From: Ahaetulla prasina
Taxonomy: Eukaryota > Chordata > Lepidosauria > Squamata > Colubridae
Direction: 5' to 3'
DNA length: 64,000 nt
NCBI RefSeq assembly: GCF_028640845.1
Contig: NC_080540.1
Location: forward strand, 232,589,794 to 232,653,793
Below the pieces are notes generated by a model, which was not told where the DNA came from, ran no database searches, and was given only the letters and a program-made list of their open reading frames with translations. Below, piece after piece: positions 1-12,199 of the stretch. Position 1 is the stretch's first letter, and each line of letters starts with the position of its first letter. The position numbers were made by a program, and so were the translations under genes.

Positions 1-510
1 TGGCAAAATCATAGAGCTGCTTCTTGTTGTGGAAAAAGTGGTAATGATACCTTCTCGTCCACTTTATCTTTATTATCAGACCATCTTAGAAACCTAAGCT
101 CTAGAAAATAAGCAAGTATCATGTTATTATACATTACAGTGTTGATAGCAGCGGTACTGATGGCAGATTAAGGTATTTGAACTTTAAGCTGAAGGAAAAC
201 AATTTATTCTTGCACTGGCTTGAACAAATATAATAGTATCCTGATGGAATATAAACATTTAAGACACAGATGTTGAAGTATTTTATTTTGCTTTTTCAAC
301 TGGGGTTCACTCATTATATCCCACTTCAAAAAGCAAACCAAAATTACCTCACTTTTGCTCTATTGCAGCACCAAGATAAGAAAGTATTTATATGACATAT
401 TCATCAAGTACTCAAACTTAAAATCACTTCACATGTGTTATGTTTATTTTTATTTATTGTCATTATTTTTATAATGGATCTGCCAATTTAGCTAAGCATA
501 AGTAATATTT
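1..510. other. Intronic or upstream AT-rich sequence
   Basis: AT-rich sequence without an ORF, recognisable repeat or exon. Given the plus-strand PCSK5 exon at 18773 it is presumably part of the preceding intron. Confidence 0.5.
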
Positions 511-844
511 CAGAGGTGGCTTAGTGCTAAGACACTGAGCTTGTCGATCGAAAGGTCGGCAAAGGTTCAAATCCCTAGTGCTGTGTAATGAGATGAGCTC
601 CCATTACTTGTCCCAGCTTCTACCAACCTAGCAGTTCGAAAGCACCTAAAAATGCAAGTAGAACAATAGGGACTACCTTCAGTGGGAAGGTGTGCCTTTG
701 GCGTTGAGTCATGCTGGCCACATGATCACAGAGACGTCTTCGGACAGCGCTGGCTCTTCGGCTTTGAAACGAAGATGAGCACCGGCCCCTAGAGTCGGGA
801 ACGACTAGCACATATGTACAAGGGGAACCTTTACCTTTAGCTTT
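511..844 (+). mobile_element. Sauria-type tRNA-derived SINE
   Basis: A tRNA-like head has an A box (TGGCTTAGTGCTAAG) and a B box (GGTTCAAATCC). A unique body follows (CTTGTCCCAGCTTCTACCAA, CTTCGGACAGCGCTGGCTC) and a tail ending CGGGAACGACTAGCACATA then ACCTTTACCTTTA. The tail resembles the BovB LINE 3' end, as known for Sauria SINEs, which implies BovB mobilisation. A 12-bp direct repeat TAAGTAATATTT flanks it exactly (499-510 and 845-856), so the insertion is complete and fairly recent. Confidence 0.93.
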
Positions 845-856
845 TAAGTAATATTT

Positions 857-2900
857 CTTACACATTATATATATTATAGTATTCAAGCAGAACCTGCTGA
901 CATCTAGGAATTTACAACTAAAACGGTATTTGAATAAGAAATTTGTATTTTGACTATTGCCTTAATAAAGATATACTGGCCATATCATATGTATGTTTAC
1001 ATATATGAAGTGCTATGATTAATTTTAACAATGGCTTGCTGAACAAGCCATAATCATTATTCACACATAGCTCTAAAATTTAAATCATGATTTACAATAT
1101 ACAGTGACTATGTTCACACATCACACTGAGCTAAAACCAAAGAGACTATATTATGATTTAGCACAATATGTGAATCCATCCAGAATGAATATATAAGATA
1201 AACATCATATTTTTCAAAGCTCTTAATTTTAAAAAAAGGAAATGTCTCATTGAAGAAGGAAAACAGACAAGTATTGGCACTCAAGATTGAAAATGTTATA
1301 TACTTGAAAGTTCAAGACTGGCTTCTTAGCTAACTGTTGGATGTCTTTCTCCAAATGCAAAGATGCTTTAATCTTTGCATAGACTTGTCTAATATTATAT
1401 TTTAGGAAAATCCTGATTCCCGTTATTATAGCTTATTATCCACAAAACACACGTAATAGAGTCTGAATTGTTTTTGTTTCCTAATGACAATAATACTTGG
1501 TAGGGTCAGTTTAGAGCATTGAAGTAGTGGATAAAAGGTAATCAATGAGAAAGTACAGTGACGAAGCCTCTGCCAAAATGTATCTGAAAACAGAACTTTG
1601 AAAGACAGTTTGTACCAGAGAAAGGATAATGAGCACCTTAAACACTACTATTCTCCTCAACATCCAAACACTGCTTTTAATTAAAAATTAAAATAAATAT
1701 CAAAAATGATTATTTCCAAGTGGTGCACATTACCACAGCTACTTGTTTTTAATGAACATTTGGATTTAGCTTACACTTTGTCAGAAGATAAAGTAGATGT
1801 GAACACCATGGACTGTGTCACATTTTTGGAATGTTGCATTCTGTTTTGGAGGTCCCACAAGAAGGGAGAAAGAAATTGGATCTGTTGATGGCAGACCTGA
1901 GAAGGTGCAGCAGAAAGGGTTTAGAAATATCTGATACCTGCTTTGCCCTTGTGTGTTGTTATGATGAATGCTACTACTACTGTGAAGAATATTATGAAAA
2001 GCAGTGCTTGCAACAACAATTGTGGAGCTTTGAAGTAGAGCTGCCATCACCATCCTTGGAGGCTGAGCAGGGGCATTGAGAACAGTTGGAGACTAGATCT
2101 CAGCTTCTGGTCTGGGATAATCTGGTTCTGCATGATGATGGCTGAGACCAGTCGAGTATGTGCTGAGTTTGGAAAAATGTGAGAATGTAAATGCAGAAAT
2201 AATTCTTAGTTGAGATGATGCAATGCTTCCCAAATTGGGACTGTGATGGGCAGGGGCACGAATAGTGGGAGGCCACTAAGTAAGATGTTGTAGGAGATCC
2301 ACATATTCATGTATCTTCTAAGTCCATTTCCCCAGTCCTAGTCCAGATAGAAACATTATCAGGTGACTTGGTCTCTAAGATGCTGGTAAATGTCAGGTCT
2401 ATGGTATTTAGATTATATCTATCTACAACATGGTTGTTGGTGAGCATATAGACCTGTTGGGTATTACAAACTGGCAGCAATGGAGATGTAGCTCTCATAT
2501 TTTGTATCCAAGTTTCAGGTCCTGCAGCAGCACAACATAAATTTATGTAGAAGACTCACAATGGTAAGGAGCATTGTGTATGTGGGATTGACCTTGGGAG
2601 ACAGATTAGACAACTATCATTCAAAGGGTATTTCAGGCCACAGAAGCAGATGGGAAGCATTTCAAATCAGATCTTCCCTAGTTTTCTGGCGAGTAAAAGC
2701 AGGAAGATTCTGTATTGTAATTGATTTGTTTCTTGTCTGGCCTATCTTGAAGAGCTAAAGTATTGTCCTTGAGGAGGCTGGTGTGAGTGCTTTTGTATGG
2801 AATTGGGCTGGAAAATAAGCTGCGCTACTGTTGGCACTGACTACCTGACCATTTAGCAGCTGCCTTTTACATATTGTCTCATGAGTTCCTAAAGATTCTT
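857..2900. other. Intronic sequence, no supported gene
   Basis: AT-rich to mixed composition. Short ORFs at 1706-2079 and 2307-2758 have no recognisable protein motif and are not bounded by convincing splice sites. From about 1850 to 2900 the GC content rises and the sequence may be an old element, but I cannot name it. Confidence 0.4.
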
Positions 2901-3239
2901 TAATGATCTGGCTCTTCAGTTCAGAGCCTCCATGGTGACCACGGACTTATTACAAATAATCACGCCTGGCACATGGTTGACACAGTCTTTATTTTGGAAT
3001 GTACAAGGACACTGGAATTTGTTTTTGCTGTGGTCAGATCAAATTGTCAAATTGCACATTGTGGGTGCATCGCTAGTGGGACCTTGATGATGAATGAATT
3101 CACGGAGATTCAGAGATTTCAGAGACAGCTTGGAAAGTTTTTCGGACGGTTTGGCAGTTGAAGCTGCTGGAGACATGATCTGTCAGTTCAGAATGAGGAG
3201 TCATCAGTCTGAGGATTACACCAATTATACATAACTAGC

Positions 3240-3355
3240 CAAGGCAGACATGATGCCATGGAAAGCCTCAACCAATGTCTGAAAGCTATCAGGATCTGGA
3301 ATCAGATGAAACAATCCCAAATTAAATCCTACAAATACCAAATTGCTTTTTTCCC
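3240..3355 (+). mobile_element. Ancient CR1 reverse-transcriptase remnant
   Basis: Read on the plus strand this encodes D-A-M-E-S-L-N-Q-C-L-K-A-I-R-I-W-N-Q-M. It lines up with the segment downstream of YADD in the CR1 copy at 8705-9286 ([17 protein letters not shown]). Sequence just upstream (2940-3240) may belong to the same decayed copy. No ends are definable. Confidence 0.45.
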
Positions 3356-4540
3356 CCCTGAAGTAAACAATAGTGACATCATCTGGGATTACTGAAAATG
3401 GAATTGTACTTCTTCTGAAGAAGTTGTATTTTTACAACCTTTGGGTTGTAATTTGGTTGGGCTGCTGCAACATATTCTACATGGAGCAGTCTTTGGAGAA
3501 ACTTTTGTTGGGAAAAAGTATCTGTTGATATTTGAGAATTAAAGTCCCTGTAGAGTCTTGCAAGGGAATGAAATGCAGGGGAAGTCAAGCAAAGTGTTTT
3601 GGGAAGTGAGCCTTGAAATAGCAGCTAGTTTTCTTCTATGTATACTCAGAAGCTGTGGCTTATAGTGCACTGTCTTATTAACACAGGTGCATTGTTGCTG
3701 AAAACTGCTTAAGACTAATTGCGTAACCTGACCTTTTCTAGAAAGAGTACCTATCTCTAGAGATTCCTATAGCGTATGCTGAGTGTACATTTAGTACATT
3801 TAAAAGAAACTTCATTCTTAGAAATAATACGTACTTTCTTTTAAAACTGCAACAATATGTACAAGAATACTGGATATTTTTCTCATAATAATAAGACTAT
3901 TGTTATCATTTTCTACTTCCTAACTAAACACACAATCCCTAATAGAAAGAACTGGGACCTTCAATATACAAAGATTAATTGCTAAACTACTTACTCGAGG
4001 GTTAGCCTTGCTCTATTTGCATTTTTTCCTATCATCTGCACATTAGATACAAACATTTGAAATGGACAATCTATATTTGTACAAGTGAGAAGTGCAAATG
4101 GCATTGGTAGTACAGTTGACTGTAGGAGTGTAGATGGCAAAACTACGATAACTAAAAGAGTTACAAGTTACAATAATGACAGTTGGCAAAGCCTACTATG
4201 GTTGAATATTTTTTGACAAAGAAATAAGCAGAGGCTTTGATTCAAAGCTTATATTCCCCAGATAATTTTTTTATCAAGCTTTATGTTCTGAAGGTTAATA
4301 TTTTTATTAGCGTGGGTTACATTTGATTTTTAATTAAAGCTTTGTTATAATAATTTCATTGTCGTTCGTTAATGAAAGGGAAATAACATATTCAAAAGAA
4401 CTTGAAAGGGGACAAAGAAACATGGAGAGGTACTGCTTGGCCTTGTAGTAGGACAAAATAGGCAGTATCGAGTATAGTGCAGATATGATGTTCCAGGGAG
4501 AGAGAAAGAAAGAATTCTCAGTAGAGAAGTTGAAAAATAT
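3356..4540. other. Intronic sequence, nothing recognised
   Basis: Low-GC sequence with only short chance ORFs. No repeat family, RNA gene or exon recognised. Confidence 0.4.
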
Positions 4541-4544
4541 CCTA

Positions 4545-4640
4545 GGAGAAAGCAATGACAAACCACTTCCACATTATCGCCAAGAAAACTACTTAGATTC
4601 CTGAAGTCTTTAGAAGTCAAGTTCAATTTACAGGACATTC
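4545..4640 (+). mobile_element. Fragment of tRNA/MIR-like SINE
   Basis: GCAATGACAAACCACTTCC ... GCCAAGAAAACT matches the 3' part of the SINE at 63437-63790 (GGCAATGG..., CTTGCCAAGAAAATTG). It lacks the tRNA head and is diverged. Confidence 0.5.
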
Positions 4641-5567
4641 ATTACTGTGTAATCCATCTACTGAGTTAATAGAACTATGCATTAAAGGCAACAGACCAAC
4701 ATAATAAAACTAATAAATTAAACCCTGAATGTTGATTCAAGTGTTATAGCTACCATATGGACATAGTAAAAGAATTTCTGAGCCATACATGCAATGTAAT
4801 TTTTGAAAGGCTCTTTACTCCATATCAATGTAGCATAGCAGTAGCTGTTTTGTTTGGGCCCTCTGTACAGGCAAGAACATAAACAAAAAGTCTTCACGGT
4901 ATAAGATGCATAACTACATTTTGATAGCTTTCATATGGCCAGAATGTTCTTAAATTGGACTTCAAAGATAACCAAAGAAGAGATCATACTGGTAAGGATC
5001 GCGTATCATTTCAAGTAGAGGGGACTGAAAAACAACCTGAACTGGGTTTTAATGACAGTTTGTAGAAGATAATATGTATATTACAGTAACTTACTGTTGC
5101 TTTTAGAATTAATAAATGAGGGAATGGTGTTTCTCCAGGGAACATAGCATTCAGGATTCCTTGAGATGTTCTTCAATCTAATCCAATCTAGCATAACACA
5201 TGGGCTTCCCACTCTTGGTAATATAGTGCCTAAGCCAAACAGATGAATAATAATCACTACTTGCCAAAACTTGTTATTCTTGGAAGCTTAGTAATGGGCA
5301 GTATTTATGTTATTGTTGCATTACAACTGCTTCTTGAACCAATTAGTCACTGGATTTGAACAAGATACAGGAATACATTCCTAACCACGAGGACATCAAG
5401 ATGACAAAACCTGCAACATAATGTATTTTATAATGGGATAGCAGCGACAATATCAACTCTGGTGTGGCTTTCCAGTGATAATGGGGTGAGAATGGGGTGA
5501 GAAGGTGGTAAGAATGGGGCTGTGACTGGGCTTTTGGGCAGCAGCAGATTCATATTAGCAACTAAAG
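4641..5567. other. Intronic sequence, nothing recognised
   Basis: AT-rich intronic DNA. A short purine-rich imperfect repeat (GAATGGGGTGAGAA...) lies at 5475-5520. At 5003-5025 a chance I-S-S-R-G reading was considered as an exon and rejected. Confidence 0.4.
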
Positions 5568-5688
5568 CAGGAGTCTCCAACCTTGGCAACTTTAAGCCTG
5601 GAGGACTTCAACTCCCAGAATTCCCCAGCCAGCTTTGCTGGAACTTGAAGTCTTCCAGGCTTAAAGTTGCCAAGGTTGGAGACCCCTG
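5568..5688. mobile_element. Palindromic hAT MITE
   Basis: A 121-bp near-palindrome. Both ends carry CAGG(A/G)GTCTCCAACCTTGG as inverted repeats, and the arms meet at CCAGCTTTGCTGG. Flanks AACTAAAG / AACTAGAA are a degraded 8-bp duplication (6/8), as expected for hAT. The same family occurs at 22961, 27163, 35030 and 57664. Confidence 0.85.
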
Positions 5689-5829
5689 AACTAGAAGAGA
5701 CTCTACCTGATCCAGTCTCCTGGTTCGGGGCAGGGGATGGCAGAGGGCACAGGAGCAAGCAGGAAGCTTCATAATGGGATCAACCAATGTCCTGTGGCTA
5801 CCATTGGATTGGCCATATGGAGTAGCAAT

Positions 5830-5965
5830 CTAGTCATTTATTTATTTGTTTAAATTTATATATATATTTTTATTTACATTTATATCCCGCCCTTCTCCGA
5901 AGACTCAGGGCGGCTTACATTGTGTAAGGCAATAGTCTCATCCTATTTGTATATTTACAAATGCC
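5830..5965 (-). mobile_element. CR1-tailed SINE, 3' part
   Basis: On the minus strand this ends GTAAGCCGCCCTGAGTCTTC ... GAAGGGCGGGATATAAATG followed by AT-rich tail. The same tail is on the SINE at 22083-22330 and resembles the CR1 3' end at 8106-8160. The tRNA head is missing. Confidence 0.7.
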
Positions 5966-6480
5966 ACGCATCTCACCTCGTGTGACTCCAGGTAGCTTAT
6001 AATCTGATAAAACAATGTTATGAAAGATTTAAATAGTAGTACAACAAATATATTATTAAAATTGGCAGAGAAATAATTCAGATGGCATGGGAGGGAATAC
6101 ATGGGTGTGGACGTGGGAATCTTCTATTTAATCTACCTAGGACACATCCTCATCTGGACCCCAAGCCAATTGGCAGAACTAGGTTTTAAGGCCCTTATGG
6201 GTTGCGTGGGAGTGGACTTCACCTCAAGGGGTTCAGTGTTCCAAAAGGTGGGAGAGATGGTGGGAGAGATGGCAGAAAAGGCTCTTTTCTTTTCTTCGAC
6301 TGGCAGCCAGAATTCCTTGGCCAGTGGGCTCCTCAGCATGCCCCTTCTGCTGACGTGAATGGGGCAAACCAATCCCATTGGGATGAGATGGTTACTCAGG
6401 TAACCTGGACCCATGCCACGCATTTTGTCACATTCACATTCTTTGCCAGTTTCATTCATGTTGGTAGACTGCTGTTACAG
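5966..6480 (-). mobile_element. Probable old CR1 3' region
   Basis: The plus strand has GTTCCAAAAGGTGGGAGAG ... AGAAAAGGCTCTTTTC, which parallels the nucleotide order of clearer CR1 copies (CATTCCAGAGGGTAGGTG ... AGAAGGCTCT at 45178-45213). Reading frames are broken. Assignment is tentative. Confidence 0.4.
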
Positions 6481-7062
6481 TGAGCTTACTGAACTTTAAT
6501 TATAACTAACTCCAGGACTTTCCTTTCCTCATTGTTTGAAAAGTATGTATGTATTAGTATTGTGATTTGGATTGAACGTTTTTTTGATCAGGGTTGTGGA
6601 GGTGTCTTTCTGAGACACGGTTACTGTTTTCTTCCTGGACAAGAAATACATTTGGCAGGGACCCTGAGTCATTCCTGTCATGTAGTTTGGTGTTGTTCCC
6701 CTTCCCCATTTTGGTGAGATTAGAGTGATGAGGGTAGAATGGATTTCAGAGAGAGCATGGTTGGTGATGTGTTGTTTAAGAAAGGGCAGTGAGGTAGCTG
6801 ATACTTGATCTAAGAGATGCTGAATCTGAGGCCTAGGTGTGGAGCAGCCTAGGTTGGAGTGGTGGTGGTGGTAGTGTGGAATGTGCAGTCCTATTAGGAT
6901 AATGACAGGCAAAGAAAGATAAGGCAGAAAACAAGGAAGAGCCAATTGTCTTGCACATTGCCTGTATGCATGACTGGAAGTCCTCTCTTCTCACCTCATC
7001 AATTATCCAAGTGCATTCTCCTGCCCAGGTCTGCAAAACAAGAGAAACATCCACAGCATGCT
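6481..7062. other. Intronic sequence, nothing recognised
   Basis: Mixed-composition sequence with several overlapping short ORFs on both strands, none with a recognisable motif. Confidence 0.35.
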
Positions 7063-7101
7063 CGCTCTCTCTCTCTCTCTCTCCCTCCCTCCCTCCCTCC
7101 C
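7063..7101 (+). repeat. CT / CCCT microsatellite
   Basis: A (CT)n run grading into (CCCT)n. It creates Ser/Leu/Pro-rich chance ORFs in the surrounding frames. Confidence 0.95.
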
Positions 7102-7151
7102 CTGTGCTTAACCATTCTCTCCCCACAACCCCACCCCACAGAGCAGAAAGA

Positions 7152-7318
7152 TTGGAGAGGAAGAGATTACAACACAATGAACAAGCACACAATGGGGAAT
7201 ACACTAAACTGTTTGCTGAGTGCACTCACAGCTGCCAGTGCCTGTGTATTGTTTTAGTGTGTATTCCCCACTGTGTACCTGCTTACTTTCCTGTAATTCC
7301 TTCCTTTCCAATGAAGAG
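7152..7318. repeat. Imperfect inverted repeat, likely MITE
   Basis: The left arm (7152-7212; ATTGGAGAGGAAGAGATTAC ... AATGGGGAATACACTAAA) is complementary, with mismatches, to 7254-7318 (TTTAGTGTGTATTCCCCA ... TTCCTTTCCAAT). The loop is about 40 bp. No clear target duplication or known family. Confidence 0.6.
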
Positions 7319-8101
7319 CAATGGGGCCAAGAGGTTAAATGGGCCTCTCCAGACTTACAAAGTACAAATTTATATGCCCTGATCATGTATGTTTGTCATC
7401 TTGATTGTTACCCGTTTCAATTCTTGAGTATATTGTAATTTTGCAGCAAATTATAGATAAGAGTATATGATACAATGAGGATGAGCCTGAAAATTAATGT
7501 AGCGATATCCAGAATTGTGTTTGACAGAAGAAATAGGATAAACAATTTCAAATTATATATAAAAGTTGGGGGAAAAAACAAAGGAAGGAGAGAGCATATC
7601 ATGGCAGAATGCTAACTAAAAAAAGGGAAATAGATACAGAAAGATTTTTTTAAAAAAAATCAAATCCTAGTGTAGTGGTAGCATAGTGTGAGGAATAAAC
7701 ATTTGTCAGTAGAAGAAAATACTGCTTCATGTAAGCTCATTTCAATCTTTTTATTATGTGGACGTGAGACTTGAGTATGTCAGGAGAAACCTAGAAGTAA
7801 GTTGCATGCAATTGTAATAGGTAATATAAGAAATGTGCCTACTCAAAACAAAAAGACACAGGATCAAGAATGAATGAGTGCTGAATGGATGTGGATTAAA
7901 TATAAGAATCTAATGAGAGATTAGTCTAAATAGGAAATTCTTTAAGTTGTTTTGGTCAAATGGAGAGAATGAATGAGGATAAAACCTCAGAACAAATATA
8001 GCAAGTTTCCAGGTTAAGGATGACCCATAGTTAAGAACAGAACAACATTTGAGTTAAATCCACAATTCAAATTAGAAACATAATGACACAAATTCTTTAT
8101 A
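7319..8101. other. Intronic sequence with possible LINE trace
   Basis: AT-rich. At 7940-7985 the plus strand reads C-F-G-Q-M-E-R-M-N-E-D-K, which resembles the W-F-G-H-V-x-R-M segment near the C-terminus of BovB/R4-like LINE proteins, but the rest is too decayed to name. Confidence 0.3.
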
Positions 8102-9540
8102 TTTATTTATTTATTCATATTTTTATACCGCCCTTCTCCGAAGACTCAGGGCGGTGTACAGCCAATAAAACAACAAGAATCCCCCAAAATTTAAAATACA
8201 CTATCAAATTTAAAAAACTGATTCAATCGCTGTAACATTAAAATATTAGCTAAAATTTATCAAAACTAAAACCTAGGTAAAACCCTATAAAAAACCCACT
8301 AAAATCCCCATACTAAAATCAATCAGGCCACCCCCGCTTGGTGAAAAAAGAAAGTCTTGAGCTCACGCTTAAAGGTCCGGAGATCAGGGAGGAGACGGAG
8401 TCCCACCGGCAGCTCATTCCATAAAGCCGGGGCCCCCACAGAGAACGCCCTTCCCCTGGGGGCCGCCAGCCGACATTGACTAGCCGACGGCACCCTAAGA
8501 AGACGCTCCCTGTGGGCGTGCAATGGACATATCGGACAATGGGAGGTAACTGTCGGCAGCAGGCGGCCCCGTAAATATCCCGGTCCAATGCCATGGAGCG
8601 CTTTAAAGGTGATAACCAACACCTTGAAGCGCACCCGGAAGACCACCGGCAACCAATGCAGCCTACGCAGGAAAGGTGTTACATGGGAGCTACGAGGAGC
8701 TCCCTCAATCCCCCGCGCGGCCGCATTCTGCACCAGTTGGAGCCTCCGGGTGCTCCTCAAGGGGAGCCCCATGCAGAGAGCATTGCAGTAATCCAGACGG
8801 GAAGTGACGAGGGCATGAGTGACTGTGCATAACGCGTCCCGGTCCAGGAAAGGGCGCAATTGGCGAATCAGGGGAACCTGATGAAAAGCTCCCCTGGCGA
8901 CGGCTGTCAAATGGTCTTCTAAAGACAGCCGTGCATCCAGGAGAACGCCTAAATTGCGCACCGATTCCCTGGGGGCTAACGATTCGCCCCCCCACAGTCA
9001 GCGATGGAGTAAGCTGACTGTGCTGGGACGCCGGCATCCACAGCCACTCCGTCTTGGATGGGTTGAGTCGGAGCCTGTTCATCCCCATCCAGACCCGAAC
9101 GGCCTCAAGACACTGAGTCATCACATCAACGGCTTCGTTGGGGTGGTTCGGGGTGGAGATGTACAATTGAGTGTCGTCAGCATACAGCTGAGAGCTCACC
9201 CCGAAACCACGGATGATCTCTCCCAGCGGCTTCATATAGATGTTGAACAAGAGGGGTGAGAGAATCGACCCCTGCGGCACCCACAATTGAGTTGCCTAGG
9301 GGTCTATCTCTGCCCCTCTGTCAACACCGTCTGCGAGCGGTCGGAGAGGTAGGAGGAGAACCACCGTAAAACGGTGCCTCCCACCCCCAAGCCCTCCAAC
9401 CGCCGCAGCAAGATACCATGATAGATCTAACAGGACAAGAACAGAGGAACAACCTCTGTCCCGTGCCCTCCAGAGATCATCAACCAACGTGACCAAAGCC
9501 GTCTCTGTGCTGTACCCAGGCCTGAAACCAGACATGAATG
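8102..9540 (-). mobile_element. CR1 LINE, 5'-truncated, frameshifted
   Basis: Minus-strand frames at 9535-9296, 9286-8705 and 8961-8323 together give the CR1 reverse transcriptase: [20 protein letters not shown], the catalytic Y-A-D-D-T-Q-L-Y, then [16 protein letters not shown] and L-H-W-L-P-V-V-F-R. The tail ends C-P-L-H-A-H-R-E-R and G-R-A-F-S-V-G-A-P-A-L-W-N-E-L-P. The frame shifts at least twice, so it is dead. The 3' end is the hairpin-forming CCGCCCTGAG...AAGGGCGG plus an AT-rich tail. ORF1 and the endonuclease are absent (5' truncation). High GC contrasts with the host flanks. Confidence 0.95.
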
Positions 9541-10711
9541 AGGATCAGTTTACAAAACATTGGCTTTAATTACTATTACTTACTAGCCTGCTTTCTTTCT
9601 ACCCTTTGAATTATATAGTTAACCATAAGAGAGAATGGTATTAGATGATATGCCATGTATATGGATATACGATGGATGCAAATTCATGCATGGGTAAATT
9701 ATGATGCACAACTGTGTTTATCATTTTATGACTGAGAGATAATGTAGATAATCGTACTTAACATTTTTATTTTATGAAAGATGTATACATATGCTCTGTG
9801 GAATAATTAATATTAAACAATTTTAAACCACATTAATTGAAAGTATTCCATTTATATTGCAGGATAGTTTATGAAAGGCTGCACTTCCATTTTTATTAAA
9901 ATAAAATATTGCATACTAAATTCCATTTATATAATGTACTTAACATCAGTCATATTTATTGCAGTGCTGCTTTGTCTATAAAGTTTAGATTGGCATTATG
10001 TTTTTTTCTCCTTAGGTATAAATTATTTATTAAAAAATTTAAAAGAATATGTTAAATATCCATATAAAAAGAAGACACAAAGACACAAAGACACAAAAAA
10101 ATAAAATAATGAGAAAATAAACAAAGTTTACAATTATCATAAAATTCACATATTATATAATTAATTCAGTGTGTAGAACCACATTAATTATAATTTTAAG
10201 AAATAACTAGAAATCTCAATAAAACTCAAACATATTAATATTGATGTCATTTGTTATTCTTTCAAAAATAATACATAATTGTGTAAATGGAAAACAAGGG
10301 GAAAAGGGGGGGAAATGAATCAAGAGAGAAAAAAAAGAGAAAAATCAGTAAACATAAAATTGAAAAACTAAATAGTTTTAAATTTCTTCCATACGGATGA
10401 TTACATCAGCACATTTTTAAAGATTGAAATTTTCTAATTACTGCTTTTATATTATTTCTTCCTTAAAAACTGTACTCTTTGCATAGTATTTGTCTTAATT
10501 TTCTTTTCCTAACTTAAAAGTTATAACAATTGAACAATTTCTTAAATGCCATTTTCATTGCAGCCAGTCTTTGATTTACAACAAAAATTGGGACCAGAAT
10601 TTCTATTGATAGGTGATATAATCTGGTTTGCTTCACAATGGCAGTTACCATTGTTAACCAAATTCCAGGATCATTAAACAAGGCAAATTCCTGGCATTTT
10701 CCTACAATGAA
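9541..10711. other. AT-rich intronic DNA
   Basis: Very AT-rich. A-rich stretches at 10030-10130 and 10290-10350. No gene or named repeat seen. Confidence 0.45.
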
Positions 10712-10805
10712 TGGCTGTACACCGCCCTGAGGCTGTACACCGCCCTGAGTCCTTCGGGAGAAGGGCGGTCTAGAAATCTAAATAATAAATAATAAATAAA
10801 TAAAT
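10712..10805 (+). mobile_element. CR1/SINE 3' tail fragment
   Basis: GGCTGTACACCGCCCTGA occurs twice in tandem, then GTCCTTCGGGAGAAGGGCGG and (AATAAATA)n. Only the last ~80 bp of a CR1-type tail is present, with a small internal duplication. Confidence 0.75.
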
Positions 10806-10959
10806 GAATCAGTGGGGAAGCCATCAGGAAATTGCTAACTAAAAGAAAAAAGTGTGAGAGGGAGGCAGCAAGCAGGTAAATAAGGGGTAAGGGTCTGGGA
10901 GGCTGTGAGATGGTGCAAAAGCATATGGGGGAAATGGAGTATGGTTTGGGGAGGGTGCA

Positions 10960-11200
10960 CAAAGGTGCAAGAGAGAAGTTGGTCCAGCTATTTCTGACCT
11001 GCCCTTCCCCAATGACTTTCTGGGGACACTGGCAAGGAGGTTGCAAACGCATGTGATTGTGGGATGCTGCAACCGATTGTAAGCAGTTGTCAAGTTCCCA
11101 GTTTGCAATCATACAACTGAAAGAATGATGGGACAGCTAGAACTCCAAGGACTGGTCAACAACCATTTGTTCATGGTCATAGGTCAAGGATTTCCTGCAT
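10960..11200. mobile_element. Fragment of mariner-like MITE
   Basis: Segments such as GCAACCGATTGTAAGCAGTTGTC and GGTCAAGGATTTCCTGC resemble, in diverged form, the element at 24417-24770 (lag of GTTGTAAG motifs and an AGGACTACC-like end). Ends not resolved. Confidence 0.35.
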
Positions 11201-12160
11201 TTGCTAAACACACTTCATACCATCCCAAGGTAGTTAAGAGTCAGTGGAATTACTTTAACAGCCAAGAGTTTAAAAATTAGTATGGGTTGCTATTCACATT
11301 TTTTTGCAGTGTAAAATATTCATAAGATCCATTTGATTCCAAAGTTCTTTTTCTAACAAGCAGGCTAAATCAACAAATTATTCATCCCTGGCAGCTCATG
11401 TCATCCAGAAAAGGCCCATTTCAGCCCTTAAAAAAAAAATAACACTGTAATCTAATTAATGTAATGTTGCTACATCTTTTATTTACAGAAGAATCGCAAT
11501 CCAGTTGTTAATTATTTTCTAGGTACATTTGTGTACTTCCGTTCAGAAAAAAGAAGTTTTAAAAAAGTGACCATGTAGTTTGTTCCTGGGGGGTTGACCC
11601 TTTTCCTATGCCTCTCTTGTGGAAGGTAGGATGAAAGCTTTTTAGTTCTATGTTTTGATAGCACCGACCTTACTCACATCAGGGAGTCCAGAGTTCAAAA
11701 GAAAATAATGTGTAACTGGACCTCAGGTCAAGAAAATCAAATGAGGATAAAGCTCTGCACTGGCCTAGAAAAACTGGGCATTGTTTTCCTTGTTAAAGAG
11801 CTTTAATTAGATGTGATAGCAATTTTGCAGCTAGCCTGCTAAGCAACAGGAAATTGGGAACAACAAAAACTGCCAGTTTATTTACTGCCAGATAATACAC
11901 AAGGTTAATATTCAGAGGAAGAAAGTACTCACTTCAAAAAAAAGCAATTTTAAAATAACTTTAATTTTAAAATCACTTTCCATGGTTCCTAAGATGTCTG
12001 TAAGAGGCGTGCATAAGAGCACAAACGTGCCTACCGTTCCTGTCCTATTGTTTCCATTAATTATATCCAATTAATATAGTTATTACATACTTATGATTAT
12101 ATATATGCTTATATATTATATAGTTATTTTCATGCTTATGCTTATATATACTGTTGTGAC

Positions 12161-12199
<39 letters not shown>

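Noticed and set aside
511..600. tRNA gene
   Set aside because: A and B boxes belong to a SINE head; it continues into SINE body and a BovB-like tail with target duplication, and does not form a full tRNA.
5003..5025. I-S-S-R-G reading as the preceding PCSK5 exon
   Set aside because: Five residues match the prodomain by chance; the following codons hit a stop and do not continue the expected protein, and no splice sites frame it.
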